Shown: piece after piece, positions 18,148-26,823 of the stretch
How positions within the stretch are numbered: the first letter of the stretch is position 1
Layout of the letters: each line of letters begins with the position of its first letter
NCBI RefSeq assembly: GCF_000272405.2
Contig: NZ_AJZM02000270.1
Location: forward strand, 1 to 43,882
Direction of reading: 5' to 3'
DNA length: 43,882 nt
Source of the DNA: Vibrio tasmaniensis 1F-187
Lineage (GTDB): Bacteria; Pseudomonadota; Gammaproteobacteria; Enterobacterales; Vibrionaceae
Position numbers and translations under genes: made by a program
The notes under the pieces: generated by a model
Database searches by the model: none
Told to the model about the DNA's origin: nothing
What the model saw: only the letters and a program-made list of their open reading frames with translations

Positions 18148-18444
18148 ATGTTCGAACAAAATCTGACTTCAGAAGCATTGACAGTAACTACAGTTACATC
18201 ACAAGACCAAATCACGCAGAAGCCACTACGTGACTCAGTTAAAGCATCATTGAAAAATTACCTTGCTCAATTAAACGGTCAAGAAGTCAGCGAGTTATAC
18301 GAATTAGTATTAGCTGAAGTTGAACAGCCACTACTAGACACTATCATGCAGTACACTCGCGGTAACCAAACTCGCGCAGCAACCATGATGGGTATTAACC
18401 GCGGTACTCTTCGCAAGAAACTTAAAAAATACGGCATGAACTAA
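18148..18444 (+). CDS. fis: DNA-binding protein Fis
   Basis: Fis is a nucleoid-associated, DNA-bending dimer that activates rRNA and tRNA promoters in fast growth and assists site-specific recombination. The protein has 98 residues, the same length as E. coli Fis. The C-terminal half, including the helix-turn-helix [20 protein letters not shown] and the end KKLKKYGMN, is almost identical to the enterobacterial protein. The N-terminal arm keeps LTVTTV and [15 protein letters not shown]. It is co-transcribed with dusB and followed by a terminator. Confidence 0.98.
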   Translation: MFEQNLTSEALTVTTVTSQDQITQKPLRDSVKASLKNYLAQLNGQEVSELYELVLAEVEQPLLDTIMQYTRGNQTRAATMMGINRGTLRKKLKKYGMN

Positions 18445-18471
18445 TCGTTCTTTCGTAATTTATTGAATTAG

Positions 18472-18505
18472 AAGCCGAGCTCTTTATTGAACTCGGCTTT
18501 TTTTT
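18472..18505 (+). terminator. Terminator of dusB-fis
   Basis: AAGCCGAG (18472-18479) and CTCGGCTT with a 12-nt loop, followed by eight T in all. It lies 28 nt after the fis stop. Confidence 0.88.
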
Positions 18506-18615
18506 GTTTATATGGCAACAAGCGAACAATTATCAATCAATTAATGAGATGTAACGATTGATAACGTAATCACTACCGATATAATGACCCATTAATCTAA
18601 TCGTCTGGAAGCTAC

Positions 18616-19575
18616 ATGCTTGATATGAAAAGGGAAGAATGGCTTAGCACACTGATCCGTGAACTGCCTGATCGTCATCTTCTGTTGGATACATCCGGAC
18701 GTATTGTTGAAAACTTTGACAATCCAAATCACCACACAGTTTCAGAACTGTTGCCTCCCGCGGTTGAAAAGCAGCTGTTAGAGGCGGCAAAGCAAGCTTA
18801 TTCCAGTCGCGAAATTCAATACATTCAATACTCTCTTGCGCCCTGTCAGCAACTTCAGCTTTCTATTGAACAACTTTTCGCTCAAGGGGAAGAGTCTGCA
18901 GAATCAGACGATCGATATTTTGAATCGACATTAAAGCCATTGTATCTCTCGCCAGAAAAGCAATACGTGCTGTGGCAAGAGCGAGATATTACTAAAGCAC
19001 AGCAACGTGAAGCTGAGCTGATAGAACTCGCTGAAATCGATGAGCTAACTGGGATTTTAAATAGACGTGCCTTTTTACTTGGGTTGGAAAAAGAGTTCAG
19101 TCAATCGCCTAAGCAAAGCTTAACGTGTTTGATGATAGACATAGACCACTTCAAAGAAATCAATGATCAAGTTGGCCACCTCTCTGGTGATGAGGTAATC
19201 GTTCAAGTCGCGAGTTTATGCCAACAGTCAATAGACTGCGATGATTATCTAGGTCGCTTGGGTGGCGAAGAATTCGGTGTCATTCTCACACACACCAGTG
19301 CCATTGAAGCTTATTACGTTGCAGAGACGATTCGTAAAACGATTGAATCAACACCATGCACCGTAGACGGCCACATCATCTACCCAACAGTCAGCATCGG
19401 TGTTGCTGAATACACACCACATCTTAAAACCATAAAAGAACTATTGGCTCAAGCTGATAGAGCCATGTACTCTTCAAAGCAGACTGGCCGCAACCAAGTC
19501 ACGCTTTACCATAATAACCTACCCACTTTAAAAATTGACGCTCAACTAAGAGCCAAAATACTGCAAGCTTCCTAG
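18616..19575 (+). CDS. GGDEF diguanylate cyclase with N-terminal PAS-like sensor
   Basis: The protein has 319 residues. Residues about 1-130 look like a PAS-type sensor (HLLLDTSGRIVENF near the start, and a C-terminal WQERDITKAQQREAEL linker), with no membrane segment, so it is cytoplasmic. The GGDEF domain begins at EIDELTGILNRRAF and has the active-site motif GGEEF, so it should make cyclic di-GMP from two GTP. The inhibitory RxxD site, expected five residues before GGEEF, is absent (DCDD there). GGAAG lies 4 nt before ATG 18616. It stands alone between the fis terminator and convergent zntR. The sensed signal is unknown. Confidence 0.92.
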   Translation: MLDMKREEWLSTLIRELPDRHLLLDTSGRIVENFDNPNHHTVSELLPPAVEKQLLEAAKQAYSSREIQYIQYSLAPCQQLQLSIEQLFAQGEESAESDDRYFESTLKPLYLSPEKQYVLWQERDITKAQQREAELIELAEIDELTGILNRRAFLLGLEKEFSQSPKQSLTCLMIDIDHFKEINDQVGHLSGDEVIVQVASLCQQSIDCDDYLGRLGGEEFGVILTHTSAIEAYYVAETIRKTIESTPCTVDGHIIYPTVSIGVAEYTPHLKTIKELLAQADRAMYSSKQTGRNQVTLYHNNLPTLKIDAQLRAKILQAS

Positions 19576-19623
19576 GGTTATCAACCATAGTAAACCTCTC
19601 TCCCTAACGGGGGACCTTCTCAG

Positions 19624-20064
19624 CTATTTACCATCAGCAGCACAGCATGAGCTTTGTTTATCTTCGCTCGCCAAAGCACCTAAGATAGAACAATGGCTCG
19701 CATCGTCATCTACATGTCCGCAGCAAGCATCATTAATCTTCTTTAATGCCGTGCGTATTCTGCCAAGTTCACTGATTTTTTCATCAATAAGTGTCAGCTT
19801 TGCCGTTGTGATGGCTTTCACTTCCGAGCAACTGTGCTGCGTTGCTTCCAAGCGAATCTCGAGCAATTCCTTAATTTCATCTAAACTCAGCCCTAACGCT
19901 TTAGATTTAAGAATAAAGGTCACCTGTTTTTGATTGTTTTCATCATATAAGCGATATCCTGAGTCACTGCGACTGGCAGGAGCAATCAGGTTACTTTTTT
20001 CATAAAACCGTAAGGTATCGGCTGTCACACCGCATCGTTTCGCTAATTCACCGATCTGAAACAT
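19624..20064 (-). CDS. zntR: Zinc-responsive MerR-family regulator ZntR
   Basis: The protein has 146 residues from ATG 20064 (MFQIGELAKRCGV); an in-frame ATG at 20088 would add eight residues unlike the family. The winged-helix DNA-binding domain covers 1-70 (CGVTADTLRFYEKSNLI), then a dimerisation helix, then a metal-binding loop. The cysteines C79, C114 and C115 match the zinc ligands of E. coli ZntR, with H124/C125 in the next ligand position. ZntR activates the Zn/Cd/Pb exporter zntA by untwisting its promoter; zntA is not in this window. Extra Cys near the C terminus (SCCAADGK) may add metal contacts. Confidence 0.9.
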   Translation of the reverse strand: MFQIGELAKRCGVTADTLRFYEKSNLIAPASRSDSGYRLYDENNQKQVTFILKSKALGLSLDEIKELLEIRLEATQHSCSEVKAITTAKLTLIDEKISELGRIRTALKKINDACCGHVDDDASHCSILGALASEDKQSSCCAADGK

Positions 20065-20388
20065 GTTTTTTCCTATTGTTCCGTCCATTCCACAATTAAC
20101 CTTATCGTTACTTTTCAGGCTGAAATGGCACTTTTCATAATTAATTTTGAGATGCCAAACGATTGCGCGAGCTTTTTTGTAATAAATTAGTTAGAATCTG
20201 CGCCATCAAATTTGGAGTTGGTTATCTTATAGCTTGATTATAAGAACACCCCAAAGGTCTTTACCAAAACTGGCCAATATTTTATCTCTTACTGGTATCT
20301 AAGATACTCCACGCTAAGAAGATAGAAACAAGTTCTTTTTTGGCAAATATCTTTATTTTAACCCCATGAATTTGAGGAAGATGGAAGC
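20065..20388 (+). other. 324-bp intergenic region zntR-purH with PurR-like site
   Basis: Holds a PurR-like box (20153-20168), a -10-like TAGAAT (20192-20197) and a leader of about 185 nt before purH. The leader contains an inverted repeat CTTATA/TATAAG around 20226-20244. I see no known riboswitch fold (no purine-riboswitch three-way junction). GAGGAAG at 20374-20380 serves the purH ATG. Confidence 0.5.
20153..20168. promoter_or_regulatory. PurR-like operator upstream of purH
   Basis: TGCCAAACGATTGCGC matches 11 of 16 positions of the PurR palindrome ACGCAAACGTTTGCGT, including the central CG and most of the right half. It lies about 25-40 bp upstream of the TAGAAT -10-like element. Location and gene make it plausible; the left half is weak. 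Confidence 0.45.
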
Positions 20389-21999
20389 ATGAATAACGCT
20401 CGTCCAATTCGCCGCGCTCTCATCAGCGTATCAGACAAAACTGGTATCGTTGAATTTGCACAAGCTCTTGCTAACCGTGGTGTAGATATCCTATCTACCG
20501 GTGGCACTGCTCGCCTGCTTGCTGAAAAAGGCATCTCTGTTACAGAAGTATCTGATTACACTGGTTTCCCAGAAATGATGGATGGCCGTGTTAAGACTCT
20601 GCACCCAAAAGTTCATGGTGGCGTTCTAGGCCGTCGTGGCCAAGATGATGACGTGATGGAAACTCACGGTATCAACCCTATCGATATGGTTGTTGTAAAC
20701 CTATACCCATTCGCAGAAACCGTTGCTAAAGAAGGCTGTACCCTTGCTGACGCTGTTGAGAACATCGACATCGGCGGCCCTACAATGGTTCGCTCTGCTG
20801 CGAAAAACCACAAAGACGTGACTATCGTTGTAAACGCACACGACTACGAGCGCGTTGTCGCTGAAATGGACGCGAACGAGAAATCTCTAACACTAGAGAC
20901 TCGCTTCGACCTTGCTATCGCAGCATTCGAACACACGGCTTCTTACGACGGCATGATCGCAAACTACTTCGGTACTATGGTTCCTAGCTACGGTGCCTCT
21001 TTACTTGATGAAGAAGGTAAGAAGGCTGACGAAGAGTCTAAATTCCCTCGCACGTTCAACCAACAGTTCGAGAAGAAACAAGACATGCGCTACGGTGAGA
21101 ACAGCCACCAAGCGGCAGCATTCTACGTTGAAGCAAACCCTGAAGAAGCATCTGTTTCTACTGCTCGCCAAATCCAAGGTAAAGCGCTTTCTTACAACAA
21201 CATCGCTGACACTGACGCAGCGCTTGAGTGTGTGAAAGAGTTCGACCAGCCAGCATGTGTCATTGTTAAGCACGCTAACCCATGTGGTGTTGCACTAGGT
21301 GAAGACATCCTAGAAGCTTACGACCGTGCATTCAAAACAGACCCAACGTCTGCATTTGGCGGCATCATCGCTTTCAACCGTGAGCTAGACGCTGCAACAG
21401 CAACGGCTATCACTGAGCGTCAATTCGTTGAAGTTATCATTGCACCATCTGTTTCTGCTGAAGCAGTAGTAATCGTAGCGGCTAAGAAAAACCTTCGCCT
21501 GCTTGAGTGCGGTGAGTGGACAACTAAGACAACTGGTTTTGACGTGAAACGCGTTAACGGCGGCCTGCTAGTTCAAGACCGCGACCAAGGCATGGTTTCT
21601 GAAGATGACCTGAAAGTGGTTTCTAAGCGTCAGCCAACAGCTGAAGAATTGAAAGATGCTCTATTCTGCTGGAAAGTAGCGAAGTACGTTAAATCTAACG
21701 CTATCGTTTACTCGAAAGGCGACATGACTATTGGTGTAGGCGCAGGCCAAATGAGCCGCGTTTACTCTGCGAAAATCGCAGGTATCAAAGCTGCAGACGA
21801 AGGTCTACAAGTTGAAGGTTGTGTGATGGCATCTGACGCGTTCTTCCCATTCCGTGACGGTATCGACGCGGCAGCAGAAGCGGGCATCAAGTGTGTTATC
21901 CAACCGGGCGGCTCTATGCGTGATGACGAAGTTATCGCAGCAGCAGACGAACACGGCATGGCGATGATATTCACAGGCATGCGTCACTTCCGCCACTAA
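20389..21999 (+). CDS. purH: Bifunctional AICAR transformylase / IMP cyclohydrolase
   Basis: PurH performs the last two steps of IMP synthesis: formylation of AICAR and ring closure to IMP. The protein has 536 residues. The N-terminal IMP cyclohydrolase domain (about 1-200) opens [17 protein letters not shown], with [13 protein letters not shown] and [16 protein letters not shown]. The C-terminal transformylase holds the catalytic KHANPCGVA (near residue 295) and the end [30 protein letters not shown]. It is the first gene of purHD; an ERIC-like palindrome separates it from purD. Confidence 0.98.
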   Translation: MNNARPIRRALISVSDKTGIVEFAQALANRGVDILSTGGTARLLAEKGISVTEVSDYTGFPEMMDGRVKTLHPKVHGGVLGRRGQDDDVMETHGINPIDMVVVNLYPFAETVAKEGCTLADAVENIDIGGPTMVRSAAKNHKDVTIVVNAHDYERVVAEMDANEKSLTLETRFDLAIAAFEHTASYDGMIANYFGTMVPSYGASLLDEEGKKADEESKFPRTFNQQFEKKQDMRYGENSHQAAAFYVEANPEEASVSTARQIQGKALSYNNIADTDAALECVKEFDQPACVIVKHANPCGVALGEDILEAYDRAFKTDPTSAFGGIIAFNRELDAATATAITERQFVEVIIAPSVSAEAVVIVAAKKNLRLLECGEWTTKTTGFDVKRVNGGLLVQDRDQGMVSEDDLKVVSKRQPTAEELKDALFCWKVAKYVKSNAIVYSKGDMTIGVGAGQMSRVYSAKIAGIKAADEGLQVEGCVMASDAFFPFRDGIDAAAEAGIKCVIQPGGSMRDDEVIAAADEHGMAMIFTGMRHFRH

Positions 22000-22003
22000 T
22001 TTC

Positions 22004-22122
22004 CTCTTCGTATTTGGCACTGTGGCGTCGTTAGCTGCTTTCGCCCACCCCGGTCACATAGTGGACTATGCTCCCGGGGATGGGCTCAATTGCTGCCTAG
22101 CCACATCACCAACTACTTTGAG
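22004..22122. repeat. ERIC-like intergenic palindrome between purH and purD
   Basis: A 119-bp imperfect palindrome. The core arms CGCCCACCCCGG (22042-22053) and CCCGGGGATGGGC (22073-22085) flank CATAGT-GG-ACTATG. Outer pairs include TGTGGC (22021-22026) with GCCACA (22100-22105), and the outermost 23 bp pair at about 16 positions. The core closely resembles the ERIC/IRU central inverted repeat (CACCCC-GTCAC ... GCTCC-GGGGAT). It carries no ORF and would fold strongly in the purHD transcript. Confidence 0.82.
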
Positions 22123-22180
22123 CAAGACTTATAACTTTGTTTTTTTAAATATTTAGATATTTGAGATTAAGGATTTTACA

Positions 22181-23470
22181 ATGCGAGTTTTAATCATCGG
22201 TGCTGGCGGTCGTGAGCACGCACTAGGTTGGAAAGCAGCACAAAACCCAAACGTTGACACAGTATTCATTGCTCCAGGTAACGCAGGTACTGCGCTTGAA
22301 CCTAAACTTGAGAACGTAAACATCGGTGTTGAAGACATCGCTGGTTTAGTGGCGTTTGCTCAAGAGAAAAAAATCGAACTGACTATCGTTGGCCCTGAAG
22401 CGCCATTAGTTATTGGTGTAGTTGACGCATTCCGCGAAGTTGGCCTACCAATCTTCGGCCCAACTCAAGCGGCAGCACAGCTTGAAGGCTCTAAAGCATT
22501 CACCAAAGACTTCCTAGCTCGTCACGATATCCCAACAGGTTACTACTCAAACTTCACTGAGATCGAGCCAGCTATCGCTTACGTTCGCGAGCAAGGTGCT
22601 CCAATCGTAGTAAAAGCTGACGGCCTTGCGGCGGGTAAAGGCGTTATCGTTGCGATGACACTTGAAGAAGCTGAAGACGCAATCAAAGACATGCTAGCGG
22701 GCAACGCATTTGGCGAAGCAGGCAGTCGCGTGGTTATCGAAGAGTTCCTTGAAGGCGAAGAAGCAAGCTTCATCGTAATGGTTGACGGTTCTAGCGTGCT
22801 TCCTATGGCCACCAGCCAAGATCACAAACGTGTTGGCGACAAAGACACTGGCCCTAATACTGGCGGCATGGGTGCTTACTCTCCAGCTCCAGTGGTAACT
22901 CCTGAAATCCATAACCGCATCCTTGAGGAAGTTATCTATCCAACGGTACGTGGTATGGATGCAGAAGGCGCTCCTTACACTGGTTTCCTTTACGCAGGAC
23001 TAATGATCGATGCTGACGGCACGCCTAAGGTTATCGAATACAACTGCCGCTTTGGCGACCCTGAAACGCAACCTATCATGATGCGTATGGAGTCAGACCT
23101 TGTTGAACTTTGCCTAATGGCTATCGATGAGAAGCTAGACGAAGCAGAATCAAAGTGGGACCCACGCGCTTCTATCGGTGTTGTTCTTGCTGCTGGCGGT
23201 TACCCTGCTGACTACGCAAAAGGTGACGTTATTTCACTGCCAACCAGCGAAGTTGAAGGCCAAAAGGTTTTCCACGCGGGTACGACAAATAACGAAGCTG
23301 GCGACGTTGTGACAAACGGTGGCCGTGTACTTTGTGCAACGGCACTGGGTAATACGGTTTCTGAAGCTCAGGAGCGCGCTTACGCGTTGACGAAGCAAGT
23401 TAGCTGGAATGGTATGTTCCACCGCAATGACATCGGTTACCGTGCGATTGCGCGCGAGCAAGAACAGTAA
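22181..23470 (+). CDS. purD: Phosphoribosylamine-glycine ligase (GAR synthetase)
   Basis: PurD joins phosphoribosylamine and glycine with ATP, the second step of purine synthesis. The protein has 429 residues, normal length. N-terminal domain MRVLIIGAGGREHALGWK, ATP-grasp with PIVVKADGLAAGKGVIVA near 140-157, signature RFGDPETQ near 290, and C-terminal domain GGRVLCATALG. AAGGA lies about 7 nt before the ATG. It is second in the purHD operon, after 181 bp that are mostly the ERIC-like element; a strong terminator follows. Confidence 0.98.
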   Translation: MRVLIIGAGGREHALGWKAAQNPNVDTVFIAPGNAGTALEPKLENVNIGVEDIAGLVAFAQEKKIELTIVGPEAPLVIGVVDAFREVGLPIFGPTQAAAQLEGSKAFTKDFLARHDIPTGYYSNFTEIEPAIAYVREQGAPIVVKADGLAAGKGVIVAMTLEEAEDAIKDMLAGNAFGEAGSRVVIEEFLEGEEASFIVMVDGSSVLPMATSQDHKRVGDKDTGPNTGGMGAYSPAPVVTPEIHNRILEEVIYPTVRGMDAEGAPYTGFLYAGLMIDADGTPKVIEYNCRFGDPETQPIMMRMESDLVELCLMAIDEKLDEAESKWDPRASIGVVLAAGGYPADYAKGDVISLPTSEVEGQKVFHAGTTNNEAGDVVTNGGRVLCATALGNTVSEAQERAYALTKQVSWNGMFHRNDIGYRAIAREQEQ

Positions 23471-23520
23471 TCAGTCTACGACTCGCTTATGTTCGAATGA
23501 CCACAAGCAAGTAACAACAG

Positions 23521-23548
23521 AAAAGGCGCCTCGATTGGCGCCTTTTTT
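23521..23548 (+). terminator. Terminator of purHD
   Basis: AAAAGGCGCC, 6-nt loop, GGCGCC and six T. It lies 51 nt after the purD stop, and could partly work on the opposite strand for the convergent DUF1481 gene. Confidence 0.9.
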
Positions 23549-23640
23549 ATCACTCAATTTCTCTAGGAATCTGTACCTGTACAGACAAATCAGCACTTGG
23601 CCTACAGCAAGCCAAATACCCTCAATCCTTTAGTTGATCG

Positions 23641-24339
23641 CTATTCTTTCAACAATGACGGCCTAACGACACAATCATGGCTGTCTTCAGCCAGCATCAG
23701 TAACTCTTCTACGCTCATCTTACCTAGTGAATCACTGCCAAGAAACGCCGCATAGCTTTCCACAGACGCCAATCGATCGATCACGAAGCTTGGCAAGGTC
23801 TGATTAAATTCAAAGCGCTCAAACTCACCACCAGCACACGTTTCAAAAGAACGACCATTCCAGTAACCCTGAACCAGTCTGAGCCCTTCGTCATGCTGCT
23901 TCATCGTAGTTTCTAAAACCGACTTGGCTTCTTTCTGGTAGCTTTCAAGTTGCTTAACTTGGATAGGCAAAATTTTGCTATCAATACGATACTGCTGATA
24001 TACAGCTTCGCCTGACTTATTAAAACGCACATGGACACTATACGGAACCAGCTCATTAGAAGAATTACGTTGCTCACCTTCACGAATAAATTCACGAAGT
24101 ATACCTTCCGACCAAGCATAGTCCGTTTGGTACCAGCCGTAATCGCCTACAGTGACGTAGTCAGCTGAAGTATGAGGTTGTGTTAGCTTGTTTGTAACCC
24201 AGTAGAAACTTGTCGCGTCGCCCATGACTTGGCCGCCGGTGTGAGTTTCAAATTGCTCTAGGTTTTTGCGAGGGCTGGTTGATGAACAGCCAATGAGAAA
24301 TGTAGATAATAGTGAAACGAGAAGAAATGCTTTTTTCAT
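23641..24339 (-). CDS. DUF1481 lipoprotein (YjaH-like)
   Basis: The protein has 232 residues with a lipoprotein signal peptide: hydrophobic stretch 5-16 and lipobox FLIGC with C18, followed by Ser, which predicts sorting to the outer membrane. The rest is soluble, with no known catalytic motif. It belongs to DUF1481 (E. coli yjaH), whose gene also sits directly after hupA. Function is unknown. The start codon abuts the T-run of the hupA terminator, and the only ribosome site (AGG, 5 nt upstream) overlaps the end of its 3' arm. Expression therefore probably depends on read-through from hupA or on an unseen internal promoter. Confidence 0.88.
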   Translation of the reverse strand: MKKAFLLVSLLSTFLIGCSSTSPRKNLEQFETHTGGQVMGDATSFYWVTNKLTQPHTSADYVTVGDYGWYQTDYAWSEGILREFIREGEQRNSSNELVPYSVHVRFNKSGEAVYQQYRIDSKILPIQVKQLESYQKEAKSVLETTMKQHDEGLRLVQGYWNGRSFETCAGGEFERFEFNQTLPSFVIDRLASVESYAAFLGSDSLGKMSVEELLMLAEDSHDCVVRPSLLKE

Positions 24340-24380
24340 AAAAACCTGTACCGAGGTGGAATACGACTACCTCGGTACAG
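24340..24380 (-). terminator. hupA terminator reaching the DUF1481 start codon
   Basis: A perfect 12-bp stem (24380-24369 with 24357-24346), 11-nt loop, then G and five T on the minus strand, with the next base starting the ATG at 24339. It begins 6 nt after the hupA stop. Confidence 0.87.
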
Positions 24381-24386
24381 TTTAGA

Positions 24387-24659
24387 TTATTTCACTGAAT
24401 CTTTCAGCGCTTTACCTGCAACAAATGCTGGAACATTTGCAGCAGCGATTTGGATCTCGTCACCAGTTTTTGGGTTACGACCAGTGCGAGCTGCACGGTG
24501 GTTTACTTTAAAAGTACCAAAACCAATTAGCTGAACTTGATCGCCATCTTTAAGAGCATCTGTAACACCGCCAAGAGTCGCTTCTAGAGCAGCTTTAGCT
24601 TGTGCTTTAGAAAGGTCCGCTTTTTCAGCAATAAAGTCGATTAATTGAGTCTTGTTCAT
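24387..24659 (-). CDS. hupA: DNA-binding protein HU-alpha
   Basis: HU is an abundant histone-like dimer that bends and compacts DNA. The protein has 90 residues from ATG 24659 ([18 protein letters not shown]), the family length; the frame runs 20 codons further upstream but that part is not conserved. The HU signature [21 protein letters not shown] lies near 46-66, including the DNA-contacting arm around R-N-P. GAAGGGAAAC precedes the start. The neighbours DUF1481 downstream and, further away, yjaG, hemE, nudC and rsd match the E. coli hupA region, supporting HU-alpha over HU-beta. Confidence 0.97.
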   Translation of the reverse strand: MNKTQLIDFIAEKADLSKAQAKAALEATLGGVTDALKDGDQVQLIGFGTFKVNHRAARTGRNPKTGDEIQIAAANVPAFVAGKALKDSVK

Positions 24660-24929
24660 TTTAGGTTTCCCTTCTTTGTATTTTTGAATTCGATTCACTC
24701 TAAAACATAAATGCCCCATCTGGCAAAGGTTTGTCGTCGATCTTTAGCTCTAATGCCGTAGTTTTAGCCATAATATGAGTAATAACTCACAATTTGTTAC
24801 TGATTTTACTGAGCAAGCCCTTGTTTAAAAGGGGCTGAGAGCAAAATTAATGATGACCTAGCCACTACTTATTCTCTATAATCCACGCTGAATCGCTGCT
24901 AAAGCGTACAATTTAATTTAAGGGCAAAC

Positions 24930-26081
24930 ATGCTGCTGCTAACTATTTATGTCTCCATTGCTATTGGAGTTTCTTTCATTTGTTCTGTTTTGGAAGCTGT
25001 ACTTTTGAGTATTAGTCCGAGCTACATTGCTCAACTAAAACAAAATGGGCACCCTGCAGCAGAGTCATTAGACAAACTGAAAACCGATATTGACCGCCCA
25101 CTGGCGTCAATTTTAACGCTCAACACCATCGCGCACACCATCGGTGCTGCGACAGCGGGTGCACAAGCAGCAGTCGTTTTTGGTAGCCAATGGTTAGGCG
25201 TATTCTCTGCCGTATTAACTCTGGGTATTTTAGTTCTGTCTGAGATTGTTCCAAAAACCATTGGCGCGACCTACTGGCGTCAACTTGCTCCAGCATCATC
25301 AAATGTGCTTCGCTGGATGGTCTTTTTCCTAACACCATTTGTGTGGTTCTCAGAGCAAATCACCAAACGTTTAGCTCGCGGCCACCAGGCACCAAAAATG
25401 CGTGATGAGCTATCTGCAATGGCTATTTTGGCAAAAGAGAGCGGTGAATTTGCTGAAGGTGAATCAAAAATCCTGAGCAATCTGTTAGGTATTCAAGATG
25501 TGCCCGTGACTCAAGTCATGACACCACGCCCTGTTGTATTCCGCGTTGATGCAGAAATGAGTGTTAATACGTTCCTAGAACAACACAAAGACACGCCATT
25601 CTCACGCCCACTGGTTTACAGCGAGCAAACTGACAATATCATCGGTTTTGTCCACCGCTTAGAGCTGTTTAGATTGCAGCAAGCGGGTTGCGGTGAGAAG
25701 GCTCTGGGTGAAGTGATGCGCCCTATCCACGTCTTGCTAAACAACATGGGCTTAGCTAAGGCCTTTGACCAAATGATGGCAAACCGCCTGCAACTGTCTT
25801 TAGTTGTGGACGAGTACGGCACAATTCAGGGCATCATCACCCTAGAAGATATCTTTGAACACCTAGTGGGTGAAGAGATTGTCGACGAAGCAGATAAAAC
25901 CACAGACATGCAAGAACTGGCGTTCCAACGCTGGGAAACGTGGAAAGAGACACACGGTGTTATCGAAAACCGCGATGAAGAGGACGAGCTAGAAGAAAAA
26001 ACTCTAGCAGACAACGACACCTCAGACTCAAAGTCAGCGGATGAAAGCAAGGTTCAAAAAGAAGACAAGAAAGACGCTTAA
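24930..26081 (+). CDS. CNNM/CBS-pair membrane protein (CorB/HlyC-like)
   Basis: The protein has 383 residues. About 1-130 form the CNNM (DUF21) membrane domain with four hydrophobic segments and conserved LSEIVPKTIGATYW. Residues about 185-315 are a CBS pair with VTQVMTPRPVVFRV and LVVDEYGTIQGIITLEDIFEHLVGEEI. The family is linked to Mg2+/Co2+ export. The C-terminal CorC_HlyC transporter-associated domain found in many relatives is missing; instead there is a 50-residue, very acidic tail rich in Asp, Glu, Ser and Lys. AAGGG precedes the ATG. A perfect -10 TATAAT lies at 24877-24882, with no clear -35. It is monocistronic with its own terminator. Confidence 0.9.
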   Translation: MLLLTIYVSIAIGVSFICSVLEAVLLSISPSYIAQLKQNGHPAAESLDKLKTDIDRPLASILTLNTIAHTIGAATAGAQAAVVFGSQWLGVFSAVLTLGILVLSEIVPKTIGATYWRQLAPASSNVLRWMVFFLTPFVWFSEQITKRLARGHQAPKMRDELSAMAILAKESGEFAEGESKILSNLLGIQDVPVTQVMTPRPVVFRVDAEMSVNTFLEQHKDTPFSRPLVYSEQTDNIIGFVHRLELFRLQQAGCGEKALGEVMRPIHVLLNNMGLAKAFDQMMANRLQLSLVVDEYGTIQGIITLEDIFEHLVGEEIVDEADKTTDMQELAFQRWETWKETHGVIENRDEEDELEEKTLADNDTSDSKSADESKVQKEDKKDA

Positions 26082-26107
26082 TCTAAATTTGATAGCGTCA
26101 GATACAA

Positions 26108-26137
26108 CAAAGGCTCCCTAGGGAGCCTTTGTTTTTT
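26108..26137 (+). terminator. Bidirectional terminator between CNNM gene and yjaG
   Basis: CAAAGGCTCCC-TA-GGGAGCCTTTG (26108-26131) followed by six T. Located between convergent genes; strongest on the plus strand. Confidence 0.88.
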
Positions 26138-26164
26138 ATTCTATTCGCTACAACTCAACATCCG

Positions 26165-26752
26165 TTATAACGCAACACCAATGTTGCTCACTGGGTCTTC
26201 ACGCAGTTCGTGGCGTAGGTCTTTGATCAGCTCTAAGTCACGCTCAGTCGTTTCACGTAGAGGTCGGAAAATGGCCCACTGAACGTCCCACTCTTCACAT
26301 ACCGCTTCGTTTTCTTTCTGGTTTTCGTTCGTCACTTCTTCAGCGCCTTGAGCAAACTCAAGCTCAGCAACCGTCTTCACCGATTGTTGACTCACTTTAA
26401 TTACCGCTTCCAACATATGCTCACGATCAAGTAGACCATGGATTAATGTTGCTAAGCCTTGGCATGCATCCATTGCAGGGTAAACACCATAGAAATCAAA
26501 ATCATCTGCGCTAGGGAATAGCTCTTCTACTTTCTCAAGTTGACGCTCAAAGTTCACCTTTGCCGTTTTAACGGTTAGGATTTCCCAAATGCTATCCAAA
26601 ACATCACGGTAGATTCGAGCTTCCGCAAATTCTGTATTCTCACAAAACATGGCATAGTTAGGATACATACGCTCACATAGACACGCCATAAAAGTAATTT
26701 GTTGCCAAGGTTCTAACTTTTCAAGACGAACCTGCAGTGGATTCTGAAGCAT
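26165..26752 (-). CDS. yjaG: YjaG family protein (DUF416)
   Basis: DUF416 protein of 195 residues from ATG 26752 (GTG 26758 is also in frame), about the length of E. coli YjaG (196). It is soluble and acidic, with LEPWQQITFMACLCERMYPNYAMFC near the N terminus as the conserved block. No catalytic motif is apparent and function is not established. Position between hupA and hemE matches E. coli. It is transcribed alone, with a bidirectional terminator downstream; the upstream region is only 71 bp and is shared with the divergent dehydrogenase gene. Confidence 0.92.
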   Translation of the reverse strand: MLQNPLQVRLEKLEPWQQITFMACLCERMYPNYAMFCENTEFAEARIYRDVLDSIWEILTVKTAKVNFERQLEKVEELFPSADDFDFYGVYPAMDACQGLATLIHGLLDREHMLEAVIKVSQQSVKTVAELEFAQGAEEVTNENQKENEAVCEEWDVQWAIFRPLRETTERDLELIKDLRHELREDPVSNIGVAL

Positions 26753-26823
26753 AGTCACTCAATAATTGCAGAAAAAGACAGCGAAAGTGTACTTGATAAA
26801 CCCTGGGGGGAAAAGGTAAGCCG

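Noticed and set aside
20200..20388. Purine riboswitch in the purH leader
   Set aside because: No three-way-junction pairing or conserved loop sequences; purH control in gamma-proteobacteria is by PurR.
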